Source: CAMBDR01 sp046597185 (GTDB lineage: Bacteria > Pseudomonadota > Gammaproteobacteria > Burkholderiales > Burkholderiaceae_D). From it: a stretch of 20,139 bases of DNA. The translations under genes were made by a program, and so were the position numbers. The DNA is taken from assembly GCA_046597185.1 (NCBI GenBank), contig JBKJLF010000383.1:1-20139 (forward strand), in the 5' to 3' direction. The notes beneath the pieces were generated by a model. It saw nothing but the letters and a program-made list of their open reading frames with translations, was not told where the DNA came from and ran no database searches. This document shows, piece by piece, positions 1-7,654 of this stretch; the stretch's first letter is position 1; the number at the start of each line of letters is the position of its first letter.

Positions 1-61
1 TATCTTTGTTATCTTTGTTATCTTTGTTATCTTTGTTATCTTTGTTATCTTTGTTATCTTT
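1..61 (-). repeat. Perfect 9-bp tandem repeat coding (Lys-Asp-Asn)n in the mlaA tail
   Basis: On the minus strand the unit is AAAGATAAC. Six complete identical copies and a seven-base partial copy are visible before the window edge. The unit is a multiple of three and is in phase with mlaA, so each copy adds Lys-Asp-Asn to the protein. Identity at every base, including third positions, points to recent expansion by slippage. Confidence 0.95.
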
Positions 62-760
62 GGGCGAAGCGCCATCAATGATTTTACTTTCACGACGTTG
101 TAAAAAGGCATCGCGAATGAATTCGTAACGATCCAAGGCCGCATCCTCCACCAAATTCGCGGCATCCAATGTCGCCGCCCGCAAATCAACCACGCGCAAC
201 ACGGAACCAGCAACAAAGACACTGGAAGGCTTGGCGTAGCTCCACGGATCACTCGTCAAGTCAATTGGCATGACCAGTGTATCGCGTAACGTGGACGGGC
301 CAAACAAAGGTAGCATCACATACGGCCCCGACTTCACCCCCCATTTTCCCAGAGTTTGGCCAAAATCTTCTTTATGCTTGTGCAAACCCGCCTCAGAACC
401 AATGTCGAGCAACCCAAGCAAGCCAAAGGTACTATTGACAGCCACGCGCATCACGTCCGTCAAACTCTCTTCCACTTTACCCTGCAACAGATTGTTAACT
501 GCCGTCCAGACATCAGCCAAATTGCCGAAAAAATTGCCCACGCCCGTCTGTACAAAAGTGGGCAAGGCATCGCGATACACGGTGGCGGCAGGCTTTAAAG
601 CCACGGTATCGACGGCATCATTAAACTTGAACATGGCCCGGTTGAATGGTTCCAATGGATCAGCCTTATTGCCCGGCCCCGTGGTAGCACAGCCGGTTAC
701 TCCGGCCACCAATACCAACAGGACGATTGCACGTAACAGATATTTCAGGTAGTACTTCAT
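1..760 (-). CDS. mlaA: MlaA (VacJ) outer-membrane lipoprotein, 3' end outside the window
   Basis: This is the outer-membrane lipoprotein that removes misplaced phospholipid from the outer leaflet and passes it to the Mla pathway. The frame starts at ATG 760-758 and stays open to the left edge (253 codons, no stop seen). Residues 1-24 form a lipoprotein signal with lipobox V-T-G-C and lipidated Cys24. The early mature part has the family motif DPLEPFNRAMFKFND, and further on comes FGQTLGKWGVKSGPYVMLPLFGPSTLRD, both typical of MlaA. The ATG overlaps the mlaD stop as ATGA, and a strong AAGGAGG lies in the end of mlaD, so translation is probably coupled. The odd part is the C-terminus: after ...ESKIIDGASP the reading frame becomes a pure Lys-Asp-Asn repeat that reaches the window edge. 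The identity is secure. The tail length and the stop are unknown. Confidence 0.93.
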   Translation of the reverse strand, partial: MKYYLKYLLRAIVLLVLVAGVTGCATTGPGNKADPLEPFNRAMFKFNDAVDTVALKPAATVYRDALPTFVQTGVGNFFGNLADVWTAVNNLLQGKVEESLTDVMRVAVNSTFGLLGLLDIGSEAGLHKHKEDFGQTLGKWGVKSGPYVMLPLFGPSTLRDTLVMPIDLTSDPWSYAKPSSVFVAGSVLRVVDLRAATLDAANLVEDAALDRYEFIRDAFLQRRESKIIDGASPKDNKDNKDNKDNKDNKDNKD

Positions 761-1230
761 TTCCCCCCCTCCTTGCCATCGGCCGCTTTGCTATACAGAA
801 ATTGACTGATCAAATCTTCCAGCACCACCGCCGATTGCGTCATAGTGATTTTATCACCCGCCTTCAAATTAACATCGCCGCCACCCGCTGACAAGCCGAT
901 GTATTGCTCACCCAACAAGCCAGAGGTTAAAATCTTAACCGAACTATCTTTGGGAAAGTGATAGCGGCTCTCCAGATTCAAGGTTACCACGGCTTGAAAT
1001 TTTTTGTCATCAAAATTAATAGTGCCAACCCGCCCGACCACCACACCCGCACTTTTCACGGGTGCTTGCGGCTTTAATCCGCCGATATTATCAAACTTGG
1101 TGACGACCGGATAAGATTGGGCAAAGGTAAGCGAACTCATATTGCCCGCCTTCAAAGCCAGAAACATGAGTGCCAAAGCCCCCAATAAGACAAACAGTCC
1201 AACCCAGATATCCAAGGATTTGCGTTGCAT
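757..1230 (-). CDS. mlaD: MlaD, MCE-domain periplasmic subunit of the phospholipid ABC transporter
   Basis: This is the substrate-binding MCE subunit, anchored in the inner membrane, which forms the periplasmic ring on MlaFE in family members. The 157-aa protein has one N-terminal membrane segment (about residues 8-28, DIWVGLFVLLGALALMFLALKAG) and then an MCE domain (about 35-115) with the typical VTKFDNIGGLKPQAPVKSAGVVVGRV and SGLLGEQYIGL motifs. The length fits the short MlaD of Proteobacteria. It starts at ATG 1230, 36 bp after the mlaE stop; the ribosome site there is weak (GGGGT). The stop TGA overlaps the mlaA start, and its last codons (Lys-Glu-Gly-Gly-Lys) carry the mlaA Shine-Dalgarno sequence. 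It is co-transcribed with mlaF, mlaE and mlaA. Confidence 0.95.
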   Translation of the reverse strand: MQRKSLDIWVGLFVLLGALALMFLALKAGNMSSLTFAQSYPVVTKFDNIGGLKPQAPVKSAGVVVGRVGTINFDDKKFQAVVTLNLESRYHFPKDSSVKILTSGLLGEQYIGLSAGGGDVNLKAGDKITMTQSAVVLEDLISQFLYSKAADGKEGGK

Positions 1231-1249
1231 AAATACCCCAAAAAAAACA

Positions 1250-1279
1250 AATTATTTAGAAAACAATTATTTGGAAAAC
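1250..1279. repeat. 15-bp tandem duplication at the mlaE stop codon
   Basis: Two adjacent copies on the plus strand, AATTATTTAGAAAAC (1250-1264) and AATTATTTGGAAAAC (1265-1279), differ at one base. Read in the mlaE frame on the minus strand they give Phe-Ser-Lys-stop and then, after one codon, Phe-Ser-Lys-stop again. The extra copy lies between mlaE and mlaD and only lengthens the spacer. Confidence 0.85.
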
Positions 1280-2046
1280 ATTAAAGCCGTCAGCAAGAAG
1301 TCGAGCCATAATACGCTCAAAGACGCAATCACCACCGTGCGCGTGGTGGCGCGTGCGACGCCTTCCGGCGTGGCTTGCGCTTCATAGCCCTGAAATAGGG
1401 CCACAAACGTCACGGCAAAGCCAAACACCACACTTTTGAGCACACCATTTGCGACATCTGCCCAAACATCCACCCCGCCCTGCATTTGCGACCAGAATGC
1501 CCCTTCATCGACGCCGATGAGTTTGACGCCCACAATATAACCGCCCATCACGCCCACGGCACTAAATATGGCGGCCAGAATCGGCATGGCGATCACGCCA
1601 GCCCAAAAACGCGGTGCCAACACCCGCTGCACCGGGTTGACCGCCATCATTTCCATGGCGGCCAATTGCTCACCGGCTTTCATCAGGCCGATTTCTGCCG
1701 TCAACGAGGTGCCTGCTCGTCCGGCAAATAGTAAGGCCGTGACCACTGGCCCCAACTCACGGGTCAGCGACAAAGCCACCAACAAACCCAAAGCCTGCTC
1801 CGAGCCATAGCGGTTGAGGGTGTAATAGCCTTGCAAACCCAAAACAAAGCCAACAAACAAACCCGATACGGCAATAATAATCAAAGAAAAATTGCCAATA
1901 AAATAAATTTGATCGGTAATTAAGCGTGGCCGCAACAATAAACCGGGCGACACTTTCAGCAATTCGAGCATCATTCGGGTAGCGTAACCCAGGCGCGCCA
2001 ATTGCGCCAGCGCCCAACTGCCCAACTTTGCAATTCTGTCTATCAT
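1267..2046 (-). CDS. mlaE: MlaE, permease subunit of the phospholipid ABC transporter
   Basis: This is the inner-membrane permease of the MlaFEDB complex. The 259-aa protein begins with an amphipathic stretch (MIDRIAKLGSWALAQLARLG) and has several hydrophobic segments. The central LGPVVTALLFAGRAGTSLTAEIGLMKAGEQLAAMEMMAVNP block is the MlaE-family signature that contacts the ATPase. The length is typical. The start ATG 2046-2044 overlaps the mlaF stop as ATGA, implying coupled translation. Its 3' end is duplicated: the last 15 bases, including Phe-Ser-Lys-stop, recur directly after the stop, so there are two in-frame TAA codons. Confidence 0.95.
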   Translation of the reverse strand: MIDRIAKLGSWALAQLARLGYATRMMLELLKVSPGLLLRPRLITDQIYFIGNFSLIIIAVSGLFVGFVLGLQGYYTLNRYGSEQALGLLVALSLTRELGPVVTALLFAGRAGTSLTAEIGLMKAGEQLAAMEMMAVNPVQRVLAPRFWAGVIAMPILAAIFSAVGVMGGYIVGVKLIGVDEGAFWSQMQGGVDVWADVANGVLKSVVFGFAVTFVALFQGYEAQATPEGVARATTRTVVIASLSVLWLDFLLTALMFSK

Positions 2047-2846
2047 GGCGTGCTCCTTAAACCCAAATCCTCGGCCAAAGATTTGCCGGGGTAATGGAAG
2101 GGCACCGGGCCATCACTTTCCGCATGGACAAATTGCTTAACATAAGGATCATCCGATGCCAACATTTCTTGCGGCGTACCATGCGCCACGATTTGGCCGC
2201 GCGACAGAAAGTACACATGATCAGCAATCGAAAACGATTCATGTACATCATGCGAAACCAAAATGGACGTTGAACCCAGCGCATCATTCAACTTGCGGAT
2301 CAAGTTCGCGGTAACGCCCATCGAAATTGGATCGAGTCCGGCAAACGGTTCGTCATACATCATCAACGGCGGGTCCAGCGCAATTGCACGGGCCAACGCG
2401 ACCCGGCGCGCCATCCCGCCCGAGATTTCAGAAGGCTTCAACCATGCTGCATTGCGCAAACCAACTGCATGCAATTTCATCAACACCAAATCGCGCAATA
2501 ATTGGTCGGGCAATTGCGCATGCTCGCGCAAGGGGAAGGCCACGTTATCGAACACGGTGAGATCGGTAAATAAGGCTCCATGCTGAAATAACATGCCCAT
2601 TTTACGCCGCAATTGGTAGAGCTGCGGGGTGCTCAAGGTATCGACTTGTTGCCCGTCGACCTGCACCGTACCGGACTGCGGGCGCAATTGGCCACCAATC
2701 AAACGTAAAATTGTGGTTTTACCCGAACCGGAACCGCCCATGACGGCAACAACCTTCCCGCGCGGAAAATCCATGTTCAAGCCGGATAAGATCGAGCGCT
2801 CCCCATAAGCAAATTGTAAATTACGAATTTCGACAAGATTAGGCAC
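2043..2846 (-). CDS. mlaF: MlaF, ATPase subunit of the phospholipid ABC transporter
   Basis: This is the cytoplasmic ATPase that powers Mla lipid transport. The 267-aa protein has all ABC motifs in order: Walker A GGSGSGKTT (37-45), Q-loop Gln88, signature SGGMARR (142-148), Walker B LMMYDE with Glu166, and H-loop His199 in LVSHD. SGGMARR and the EPFAGLDPI stretch are typical of MlaF. The start is GTG 2846-2844. An in-frame TGA lies nine bases upstream and there is no intervening start, so the GTG is close to forced even though no clear Shine-Dalgarno is seen. It is the first gene of the mlaFEDA run. mlaC and mlaB, which commonly follow, would lie outside the left edge. Confidence 0.96.
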   Translation of the reverse strand: MPNLVEIRNLQFAYGERSILSGLNMDFPRGKVVAVMGGSGSGKTTILRLIGGQLRPQSGTVQVDGQQVDTLSTPQLYQLRRKMGMLFQHGALFTDLTVFDNVAFPLREHAQLPDQLLRDLVLMKLHAVGLRNAAWLKPSEISGGMARRVALARAIALDPPLMMYDEPFAGLDPISMGVTANLIRKLNDALGSTSILVSHDVHESFSIADHVYFLSRGQIVAHGTPQEMLASDDPYVKQFVHAESDGPVPFHYPGKSLAEDLGLRSTP

Positions 2847-2873
2847 GGCTGGTCAATAAAATTGGAATCCCTT

Positions 2874-2879
2874 ATTGTA
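2874..2879 (-). promoter_or_regulatory. mlaF: Possible -10 box of the mla operon
   Basis: On the minus strand TACAAT (5 of 6 to TATAAT) lies 27 bases upstream of the mlaF GTG. I found no convincing -35 hexamer at the usual distance, so this is only a candidate. Confidence 0.25.
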
Positions 2880-3027
2880 GCGCAGCATAGCCTTTCGTGC
2901 TTGGATACGCACGATATTGAAAGTCGAAAGTGCGCTTCACGACGCACAGGCGCTTCACTTCAGCGTAGAATACGTCCAAGGCCATGGCTTGCCGTGGCAT
3001 CAGGATTAGCGCAGCACGAAAAAGGGT

Positions 3028-3053
3028 TTCAAGGGGCTTCAAGGGGCTTCAAG
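3028..3053. repeat. 10-bp tandem repeat, 2.6 copies
   Basis: The unit TTCAAGGGGC occurs twice in full, followed by TTCAAG. It lies in the non-coding gap. I see no further significance. Confidence 0.8.
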
Positions 3054-3258
3054 CAGAGATTTCAGGGTTGCAAACCCGTGGCCACATCATTTGCAACGGG
3101 CAAGTACGCAACAAATTTTTTTTGTGAATTTAATTTTCATGCTTAAACAATACATTATTTGGCAATTTCATGTTTAAATGCCGTAATCCAAGACTGAAAG
3201 CCCACACAATTGCGACGCGTGCTTGTCTGAAACCGCAGTTAGCCGCATAATCTGTCTG

Positions 3259-3288
3259 TTGACTTCGCAAATTCTATCTACCTTTTAT
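3259..3288 (+). promoter_or_regulatory. Candidate sigma-70 promoter of the REC-GGDEF gene
   Basis: TTGACT (3259-3264, 5 of 6 to the -35 consensus) is followed after 18 bp by TTTTAT (3283-3288, 4 of 6 to the -10 consensus). It lies about 70 bp upstream of the start codon. Moderate match only. Confidence 0.35.
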
Positions 3289-3355
3289 TTCTGGAATTGC
3301 TTGCGCCCTAACATGCCGATTATTTTTTACATCGCAGCCCTACTCCGAGGTACTC

Positions 3356-4399
3356 ATGGCCGAGCCGACTAAGCCCAACGGAGGCTTTCTTGTATTTAAC
3401 GACAAGCCTACTGCGGTTGCACCGAGTTCCTTGCCACCATGGCAAATTCTGGTGGTGGACGACGACGATCAAGTCCATGCCGTGACACGCCTGGTGTTGC
3501 GTCACATCCAATTTCGGGAGCGCCCCTTCAAGCTGGTGAGCGCCACCTCGGCCCGCGAAGCCTTGCGCATGATTGAAGAACAACCCGATCTGGCCCTGGC
3601 GATTGTCGATGTGGTTATGGAAACAAAAACCGCTGGCCTCGATTTGGTGCGACATATTCGCGACAATTTAAAAAATCGCTCGATCCGCCTGATCATGCGT
3701 ACTGGCCAACCGGGCCATGCCCCTGAGCAAAATGTGGTGATCGATTACGAAATCGATGCCTATATGGCGAAAACCGATATTTCCGCGCAAAAACTGGTCA
3801 CCGCCATTATTGCTTCACTACGCGCTTACGAATACATCACCGAAATCCAATCGCTCAATGCCGAACTCGAATTACGGGTTGCAATGCGCACCGAAGAGCT
3901 GGAAAAACTGGCCATGCTCGACCCGCTCACGGGGGCTGGCAATCGCCGCCATCTGGAGCAGCGCGCAGCAGTTGAAATTGCCACCTGTCGGCGTGATTCG
4001 GCCACCTTATGCGTCATCACCTTCGATTTGGATCACTTTAAAAATATTAACGATACCTATGGCCATCCGGCTGGCGACATTGTGTTACAGCAAGTGGTTA
4101 AAACCGCCAAAGATTTGCTGCGCCCCAGCGACTTTCTGGCGCGTATCGGCGGTGAGGAATTTGTCATTTTATTACCCAGTGCCGATCAGGCAGGCGGGGT
4201 TGCCATTGCAGAGAGAATCCGCCAGGCAATTGAAGCCCTGCAAATTAAAACGGACCACGGCACCGTAACGCTAACGGCCAGTTTTGGTATCGCACTCACC
4301 ACCAGCGACTGCGAGTTGGAAAACAGCATGGCGCGTGCCGATGCGGCGCTATATCAAGCCAAACAAGGTGGTCGCAATCAGGTCAAAGTAGCAGGATAA
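3356..4399 (+). CDS. Response regulator diguanylate cyclase (REC-GGDEF)
   Basis: This is a predicted phosphorylation-controlled enzyme that makes cyclic di-GMP from two GTP. The 347-aa protein has a REC domain (about 29-155) with acidic pocket Asp35-Asp37, phospho-acceptor Asp85 (AIVDVVM), Thr116 and Lys139. A short coiled coil follows (about 160-186, IQSLNAELELRVAMRTEELEKL), then a GGDEF domain (about 187-346). The GGDEF domain has DPLTGAGNRR, active site GGEEF (265-269) and an RPSD inhibitory I-site (256-259) at the right five-residue spacing, so the enzyme should be active and feedback-inhibited. The REC segment RTGQPGHAPE...DYEIDAYMAKTDISAQKL resembles the REC found in DUF3369 proteins, but the DUF3369 domain itself is absent. 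ATG 3356 has GAGG nearby upstream. No cognate kinase is adjacent. It converges with sco, 20 bp away. Confidence 0.93.
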   Translation: MAEPTKPNGGFLVFNDKPTAVAPSSLPPWQILVVDDDDQVHAVTRLVLRHIQFRERPFKLVSATSAREALRMIEEQPDLALAIVDVVMETKTAGLDLVRHIRDNLKNRSIRLIMRTGQPGHAPEQNVVIDYEIDAYMAKTDISAQKLVTAIIASLRAYEYITEIQSLNAELELRVAMRTEELEKLAMLDPLTGAGNRRHLEQRAAVEIATCRRDSATLCVITFDLDHFKNINDTYGHPAGDIVLQQVVKTAKDLLRPSDFLARIGGEEFVILLPSADQAGGVAIAERIRQAIEALQIKTDHGTVTLTASFGIALTTSDCELENSMARADAALYQAKQGGRNQVKVAG

Positions 4400-4419
4400 G
4401 CTTGCCGGATTTATTTTAC

Positions 4420-5022
4420 TTACTTTGCTGGCTTGAGCAACAGTTCCAAATCATGCGCCAGCAAATCTGGCCCTTGGCCGGGGCGCACGAATAACCGAAT
4501 TCGGCCTTCGGTATCAAATACAAAACTGGCAGCAGTATGATCAATGGAATAACTACCCGCTTGCTTGCCTGGCACTTTTTGATAGATCACCTTAAACTCG
4601 GCGGCAGTTTTTTGGATCGCCGCAGCATCCCCCGTCAGCGCTAAAAAACGGGCATCAAACGCGGGCACGTATTGCGCCAAAATGGCAGGCGTATCGCGCT
4701 CAGGGTCGAGCGAGACAAAAATCATCTGCACCTTTTGCGCCTTGTCGCCTAATTTTTGCATTACCTGCGCCATTTCTTGCAAGGTGGTCGGGCAGACATC
4801 GGGACATTGGGTATAGCCAAAAAATACCACCACCAATTTCCCTTTGAAATCGGCCAGCGTGCGTAATTTGCCTTGGGCATCATGCAGGCTAAAGCCTTGC
4901 GCATAGCTCAACCCGGTTAAATCGGTATGTTTGAAACTGGCATCGGCGGGTTTTTCGCAGGCACTTAAGCCCCACATCGCTGCCAAAGCAAGCACGCCAC
5001 CAAGATAAGTTCTCCGTTTCAT
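4420..5022 (-). CDS. sco: SCO1/SenC family copper chaperone of cytochrome c oxidase
   Basis: This is a membrane-anchored thioredoxin-fold protein that helps deliver copper to the CuA site of CtaC. The 200-aa protein starts with a lipoprotein signal (LSAC, Cys22). It carries the SCO copper motif CPDVC (Cys73, Cys77) in FFGYTQCPDVCPTTL and the third ligand His162 in SIDHTAASFVFD. The ISLDPERDT-like FVSLDPERDTP stretch is also family-typical. It is the last gene of the SURF1-to-sco run, six bases after ctaB. No good Shine-Dalgarno is visible, suggesting coupling to ctaB. No terminator hairpin is seen in the 20 bp before the convergent GGDEF gene. Confidence 0.94.
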   Translation of the reverse strand: MKRRTYLGGVLALAAMWGLSACEKPADASFKHTDLTGLSYAQGFSLHDAQGKLRTLADFKGKLVVVFFGYTQCPDVCPTTLQEMAQVMQKLGDKAQKVQMIFVSLDPERDTPAILAQYVPAFDARFLALTGDAAAIQKTAAEFKVIYQKVPGKQAGSYSIDHTAASFVFDTEGRIRLFVRPGQGPDLLAHDLELLLKPAK

Positions 5023-5028
5023 ACAGGT

Positions 5029-5910
5029 TCACCCAAATTTGAAATAATGGTCCAGCAACAACGCCGCAAACAGCAGCGCCAAATAAATAATCGAAAAAGT
5101 AAAGGTTTTGCGCGCAAGCTGATCGGTATAGCGCCGCCAGATTTGCCATGCGTACCACAAAAATCCGATATCCAGCACAATCGCTGCAGCCAAATAAATT
5201 AAACCACTCATGCGCACCGCATACGGCAAGATGGTGGTGGCACTAAGGATAATGGTGTACAGCCAGACGTGGAACTGGGTAAACGGCAAGCCATGGGTAA
5301 TGGGCAACATGGGCAAGCCGGACTGCGCGTAATCGTCACGCCGATACATGGCCAACGCCCAAAAATGTGGCGGCGTCCATACAAAAATAATCAACACCAA
5401 CAGCCAGGCCTGCATCGGTACATCATTAGCCACCGCCGCCCAACCCAAAGCGGGTGGCATGGCACCGGACAAACCGCCGATCACGATGTTTTGTGGTGTG
5501 GCTGGTTTCAAAATCATGGTGTAGATCACGGCATAACCGACGAAGGTGGCGCAGGTCAGCCACATGGTCAAAGGGTTCACCAAGACATACAGTACCGCCA
5601 TGCCAGAGCCACCAACCAACAAGGAAAGCAAGACCGTGTTGCGCACTGAAATCTCGCCCGATGCGATCGCGCGGCGCGCAGTACGTGCCATACGCGAATC
5701 GATTTCACGCTCAACCAGACAGTTGACGGCAAATGCTGCGCCAGCCAGCAACCAAATACCGACGGTGCCGCCGATCAGCGTTTGCCAACCGGGAAAATCG
5801 GGCGTCGCCAAAAACATGCCGATCACGGCGCAAAACACCGCCAATTGCGTCACGCGCGGCTTGGTGAGTGTCCAATATTGAGCCAATAACTTGTTGTTTG
5901 AGGTGTTCAT
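5029..5910 (-). CDS. ctaB: Protoheme IX farnesyltransferase (heme O synthase)
   Basis: This polytopic UbiA-family membrane enzyme transfers a farnesyl group to heme B to make heme O. The 293-aa length is normal. It begins with the family motif YWTLTKPRVTQL. The first prenyl-diphosphate motif is NCLVEREIDSRMARTARR (Asn63, Glu67, Asp71), in the form I know from betaproteobacteria. The loop GGLSGAMPPALGWAAV and the segment WTPPHFWALAMYRRDDYAQSGLPMLP are also diagnostic. It starts at ATG 5910, three bases after the ctaA stop, so the two are one operon. Its product heme O is the substrate of CtaA next door. Confidence 0.96.
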   Translation of the reverse strand: MNTSNNKLLAQYWTLTKPRVTQLAVFCAVIGMFLATPDFPGWQTLIGGTVGIWLLAGAAFAVNCLVEREIDSRMARTARRAIASGEISVRNTVLLSLLVGGSGMAVLYVLVNPLTMWLTCATFVGYAVIYTMILKPATPQNIVIGGLSGAMPPALGWAAVANDVPMQAWLLVLIIFVWTPPHFWALAMYRRDDYAQSGLPMLPITHGLPFTQFHVWLYTIILSATTILPYAVRMSGLIYLAAAIVLDIGFLWYAWQIWRRYTDQLARKTFTFSIIYLALLFAALLLDHYFKFG

Positions 5911-5913
5911 GAT

Positions 5914-7035
5914 TCAATCTTTAGCGGTAGCGCGATAGTGTAACATGGACAGCACCAGCACAAGTAAAGCCGCGCCCGCGTTATGCAATACCGCCAGAGC
6001 CAGCGGCCAAGCAAAATACACGGTGGCAATCCCGGTGGCCAATTGCAAGGATAACACCCCTGCCAGGGCGCGTGCCAAATCTGGGCAAGCAAAACGCGCG
6101 CGCCATGCCAAAGTGGCCAAAACCAGCGCCAACAGCAGCGCAAAGACCCGATGCGTCCAGTGAATGGCAGTTAAGGCGGCATAGGGTAGAAAATCGCCCG
6201 AGCCAGTTTTACCGAGTTCGCGCCAAAGCGTAAAACCATGGGCAAAATCCATCTGCGGCCACCAACTACCGTTGCACATGGGGAAATCACGACAAGCCAG
6301 CGTGGCGTAATTGGTGCTGACCCAGGCTCCCAGCGCCAATTGCAGCAACAACAAGGCTGCGCCCAGGTAAATCCAGCGGCGTAGCGCAGGTAATCGGAGG
6401 TGGGGGGCCAATGCATGCGCAGGCACCAGCTTGATACCAACCGGCGTCATCCCGGTTTGACGCGGCTGCCGTGCCGCCAAGGTAGCCAGCATGGCAAACA
6501 GTACCATTGCCAGCAATAAGTGCATCGTTACAATAAGGGGTTGCAACTTTAAAGTAACGGTCCACGCGCCAAATGCGCCTTGCACGCATACTAGAAAAAA
6601 CGCCAGCGTGGGCAAACGCGGCGATTGACTGGCTTGGCTGGCCTGTCCGCTGCGCCGAAAGCGCCAGGCACTGGCCATCAAAACCATGATCAGGATGCCA
6701 ATCGCCATCGCCAAATAGCGATGGATCATTTCGATCCAGGCCTTGACCCGCGTGACTGGCCCGCTTGGCATCAAGGCGGCAGCGGCATCGATTTTTTCGA
6801 TCGCTTGCAGCGGGTTGGCGTGGCTATAACAACCGGGCCAATCGGGGCAACCCAAGCCAGAATCGGTCAGGCGGGTAAATGCGCCAAAGACGATCAAGTC
6901 AAAGGTGAAAAACAGCGTCACCCAAACCAATTTGCGATATTTATTGCTGTCTTTGGCAACCCACACCCAGCCCAGCGGCAGCATGGCGAGCAGGATAGCG
7001 CTGACGGCGAGTTGAATCATATGCGGCAATTGCAT
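5914..7035 (-). CDS. ctaA: Heme A synthase (COX15/CtaA)
   Basis: This integral membrane enzyme oxidises heme O to heme A, the cofactor of CtaD. The 373-aa protein has about eight hydrophobic segments in two similar halves. His pairs lie in WIEMIHRYLAMAIG and VTMHLLLAM in the first half, and IHWTHRVFALLL and VLHNAGAALLV in the second. FTRLTDSGLGCPDWPGCY is the signature loop of the family. The start ATG 7035 has AGGT upstream inside the end of the SCO-like gene; an ATG five codons later is also possible. It lies between the SCO-like gene (4 bp away) and ctaB (3 bp away). Confidence 0.95.
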   Translation of the reverse strand: MQLPHMIQLAVSAILLAMLPLGWVWVAKDSNKYRKLVWVTLFFTFDLIVFGAFTRLTDSGLGCPDWPGCYSHANPLQAIEKIDAAAALMPSGPVTRVKAWIEMIHRYLAMAIGILIMVLMASAWRFRRSGQASQASQSPRLPTLAFFLVCVQGAFGAWTVTLKLQPLIVTMHLLLAMVLFAMLATLAARQPRQTGMTPVGIKLVPAHALAPHLRLPALRRWIYLGAALLLLQLALGAWVSTNYATLACRDFPMCNGSWWPQMDFAHGFTLWRELGKTGSGDFLPYAALTAIHWTHRVFALLLALVLATLAWRARFACPDLARALAGVLSLQLATGIATVYFAWPLALAVLHNAGAALLVLVLSMLHYRATAKD

Positions 7036-7039
7036 CGCA

Positions 7040-7654
7040 TCAACCTATGCCGGAGGCGCGCAAGAGTTTGCCAAGGTCGCGCTTGATTTTATTCGGATCA
7101 GCCGCCTTGGGATAGCGCATGATCAAATTGCCAAGCGGGTCGATCACATATAAATGATCATGCAAATTATTCCCACTTTCCACTGGCAGCCATTTTTGCA
7201 AAGCCTCGGGCGATACGCGCAGCAAGCGCGTGCCATCGTACTCACGCATAATCCGGGTATCGAGCGGTGCCTGATCGGTAATCAGCCAAACCCGTTCAAT
7301 CCGCTCGCGCTCTTTGCCCTGGGCGGTGCGCAGTTGGCGCATATCGTACAGCTTTTTTTCGCAGGCCGCAGCACAATCAGCGCTATCGATATTGAGCATC
7401 ACCCATTTACCTTTGAACGATTCCAATTCTTGCGCTTTGCCATCCAACATTTGGCTACCCAGCTTGGGCACAGGATATTGCCTTGGATCAAGCAAGGTGC
7501 CGTAATTGGTGCGCTTTTCCGGCTTAATGAAATAATACGTCACATACGATGCAATCACGGGTGCCGCGCACACGGCGAACAATAACAGCATTTTTATGCG
7601 CCCGGCACGAACTTGCTGCGGGGTTTTGGGGGGAATTGCCTTAACTTGTTCCAC
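7040..7654 (-). CDS. SCO-like thioredoxin-fold membrane protein of the oxidase cluster
   Basis: The 204-aa protein has one N-terminal membrane segment (about 20-42) and a periplasmic thioredoxin-like domain. It keeps a CxxxC pair (Cys94, Cys98 in DSADCAAACEKKLYDMRQL), placed like the SCO copper motif, and a His pair (NNLHDHLYVIDPLGNLIMRY, His165 and His167) where SCO has its ligand His. Overall it is far from canonical SCO; such genes sit at this place in other betaproteobacterial cta clusters, often as 'hypothetical'. A role in copper or thiol handling during oxidase assembly is inference. The start GTG 7654 has AGGA upstream and overlaps the end of the SURF1 gene by 14 bp. Confidence 0.82.
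   Translation of the reverse strand: MEQVKAIPPKTPQQVRAGRIKMLLLFAVCAAPVIASYVTYYFIKPEKRTNYGTLLDPRQYPVPKLGSQMLDGKAQELESFKGKWVMLNIDSADCAAACEKKLYDMRQLRTAQGKERERIERVWLITDQAPLDTRIMREYDGTRLLRVSPEALQKWLPVESGNNLHDHLYVIDPLGNLIMRYPKAADPNKIKRDLGKLLRASGIG

Larger units (their letters stand above)
2847..3355. other. Intergenic gap of 509 bp between divergent mlaF and the GGDEF gene
   Basis: No convincing gene is present. The one open frame of some length (2862-3146, plus) has no recognisable protein features and no ribosome site. Visible structure is minor: a 10-bp tandem repeat (TTCAAGGGGC, 3028-3053), two copies of GCGCTTCAC (2932-2940 and 2950-2958), and an AT-rich part near 3110-3180 with a 13-bp near-repeat TTTCATG(C/T)TTAAA at 3135 and 3166. 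The right end holds the likely promoter of the REC-GGDEF gene. A small RNA cannot be excluded by eye. Confidence 0.6.

Noticed and set aside
1..61. Possible CRISPR or iteron-like array from the repeated 9-mer
   Set aside because: There are no spacers, the unit is directly contiguous, and it is in phase with the mlaA reading frame, so it is a coding microsatellite.
2862..3146. 94-codon plus-strand open frame in the intergenic gap
   Set aside because: No ribosome site, odd composition, contains the 10-bp repeat, and nothing recognisable; most likely chance.
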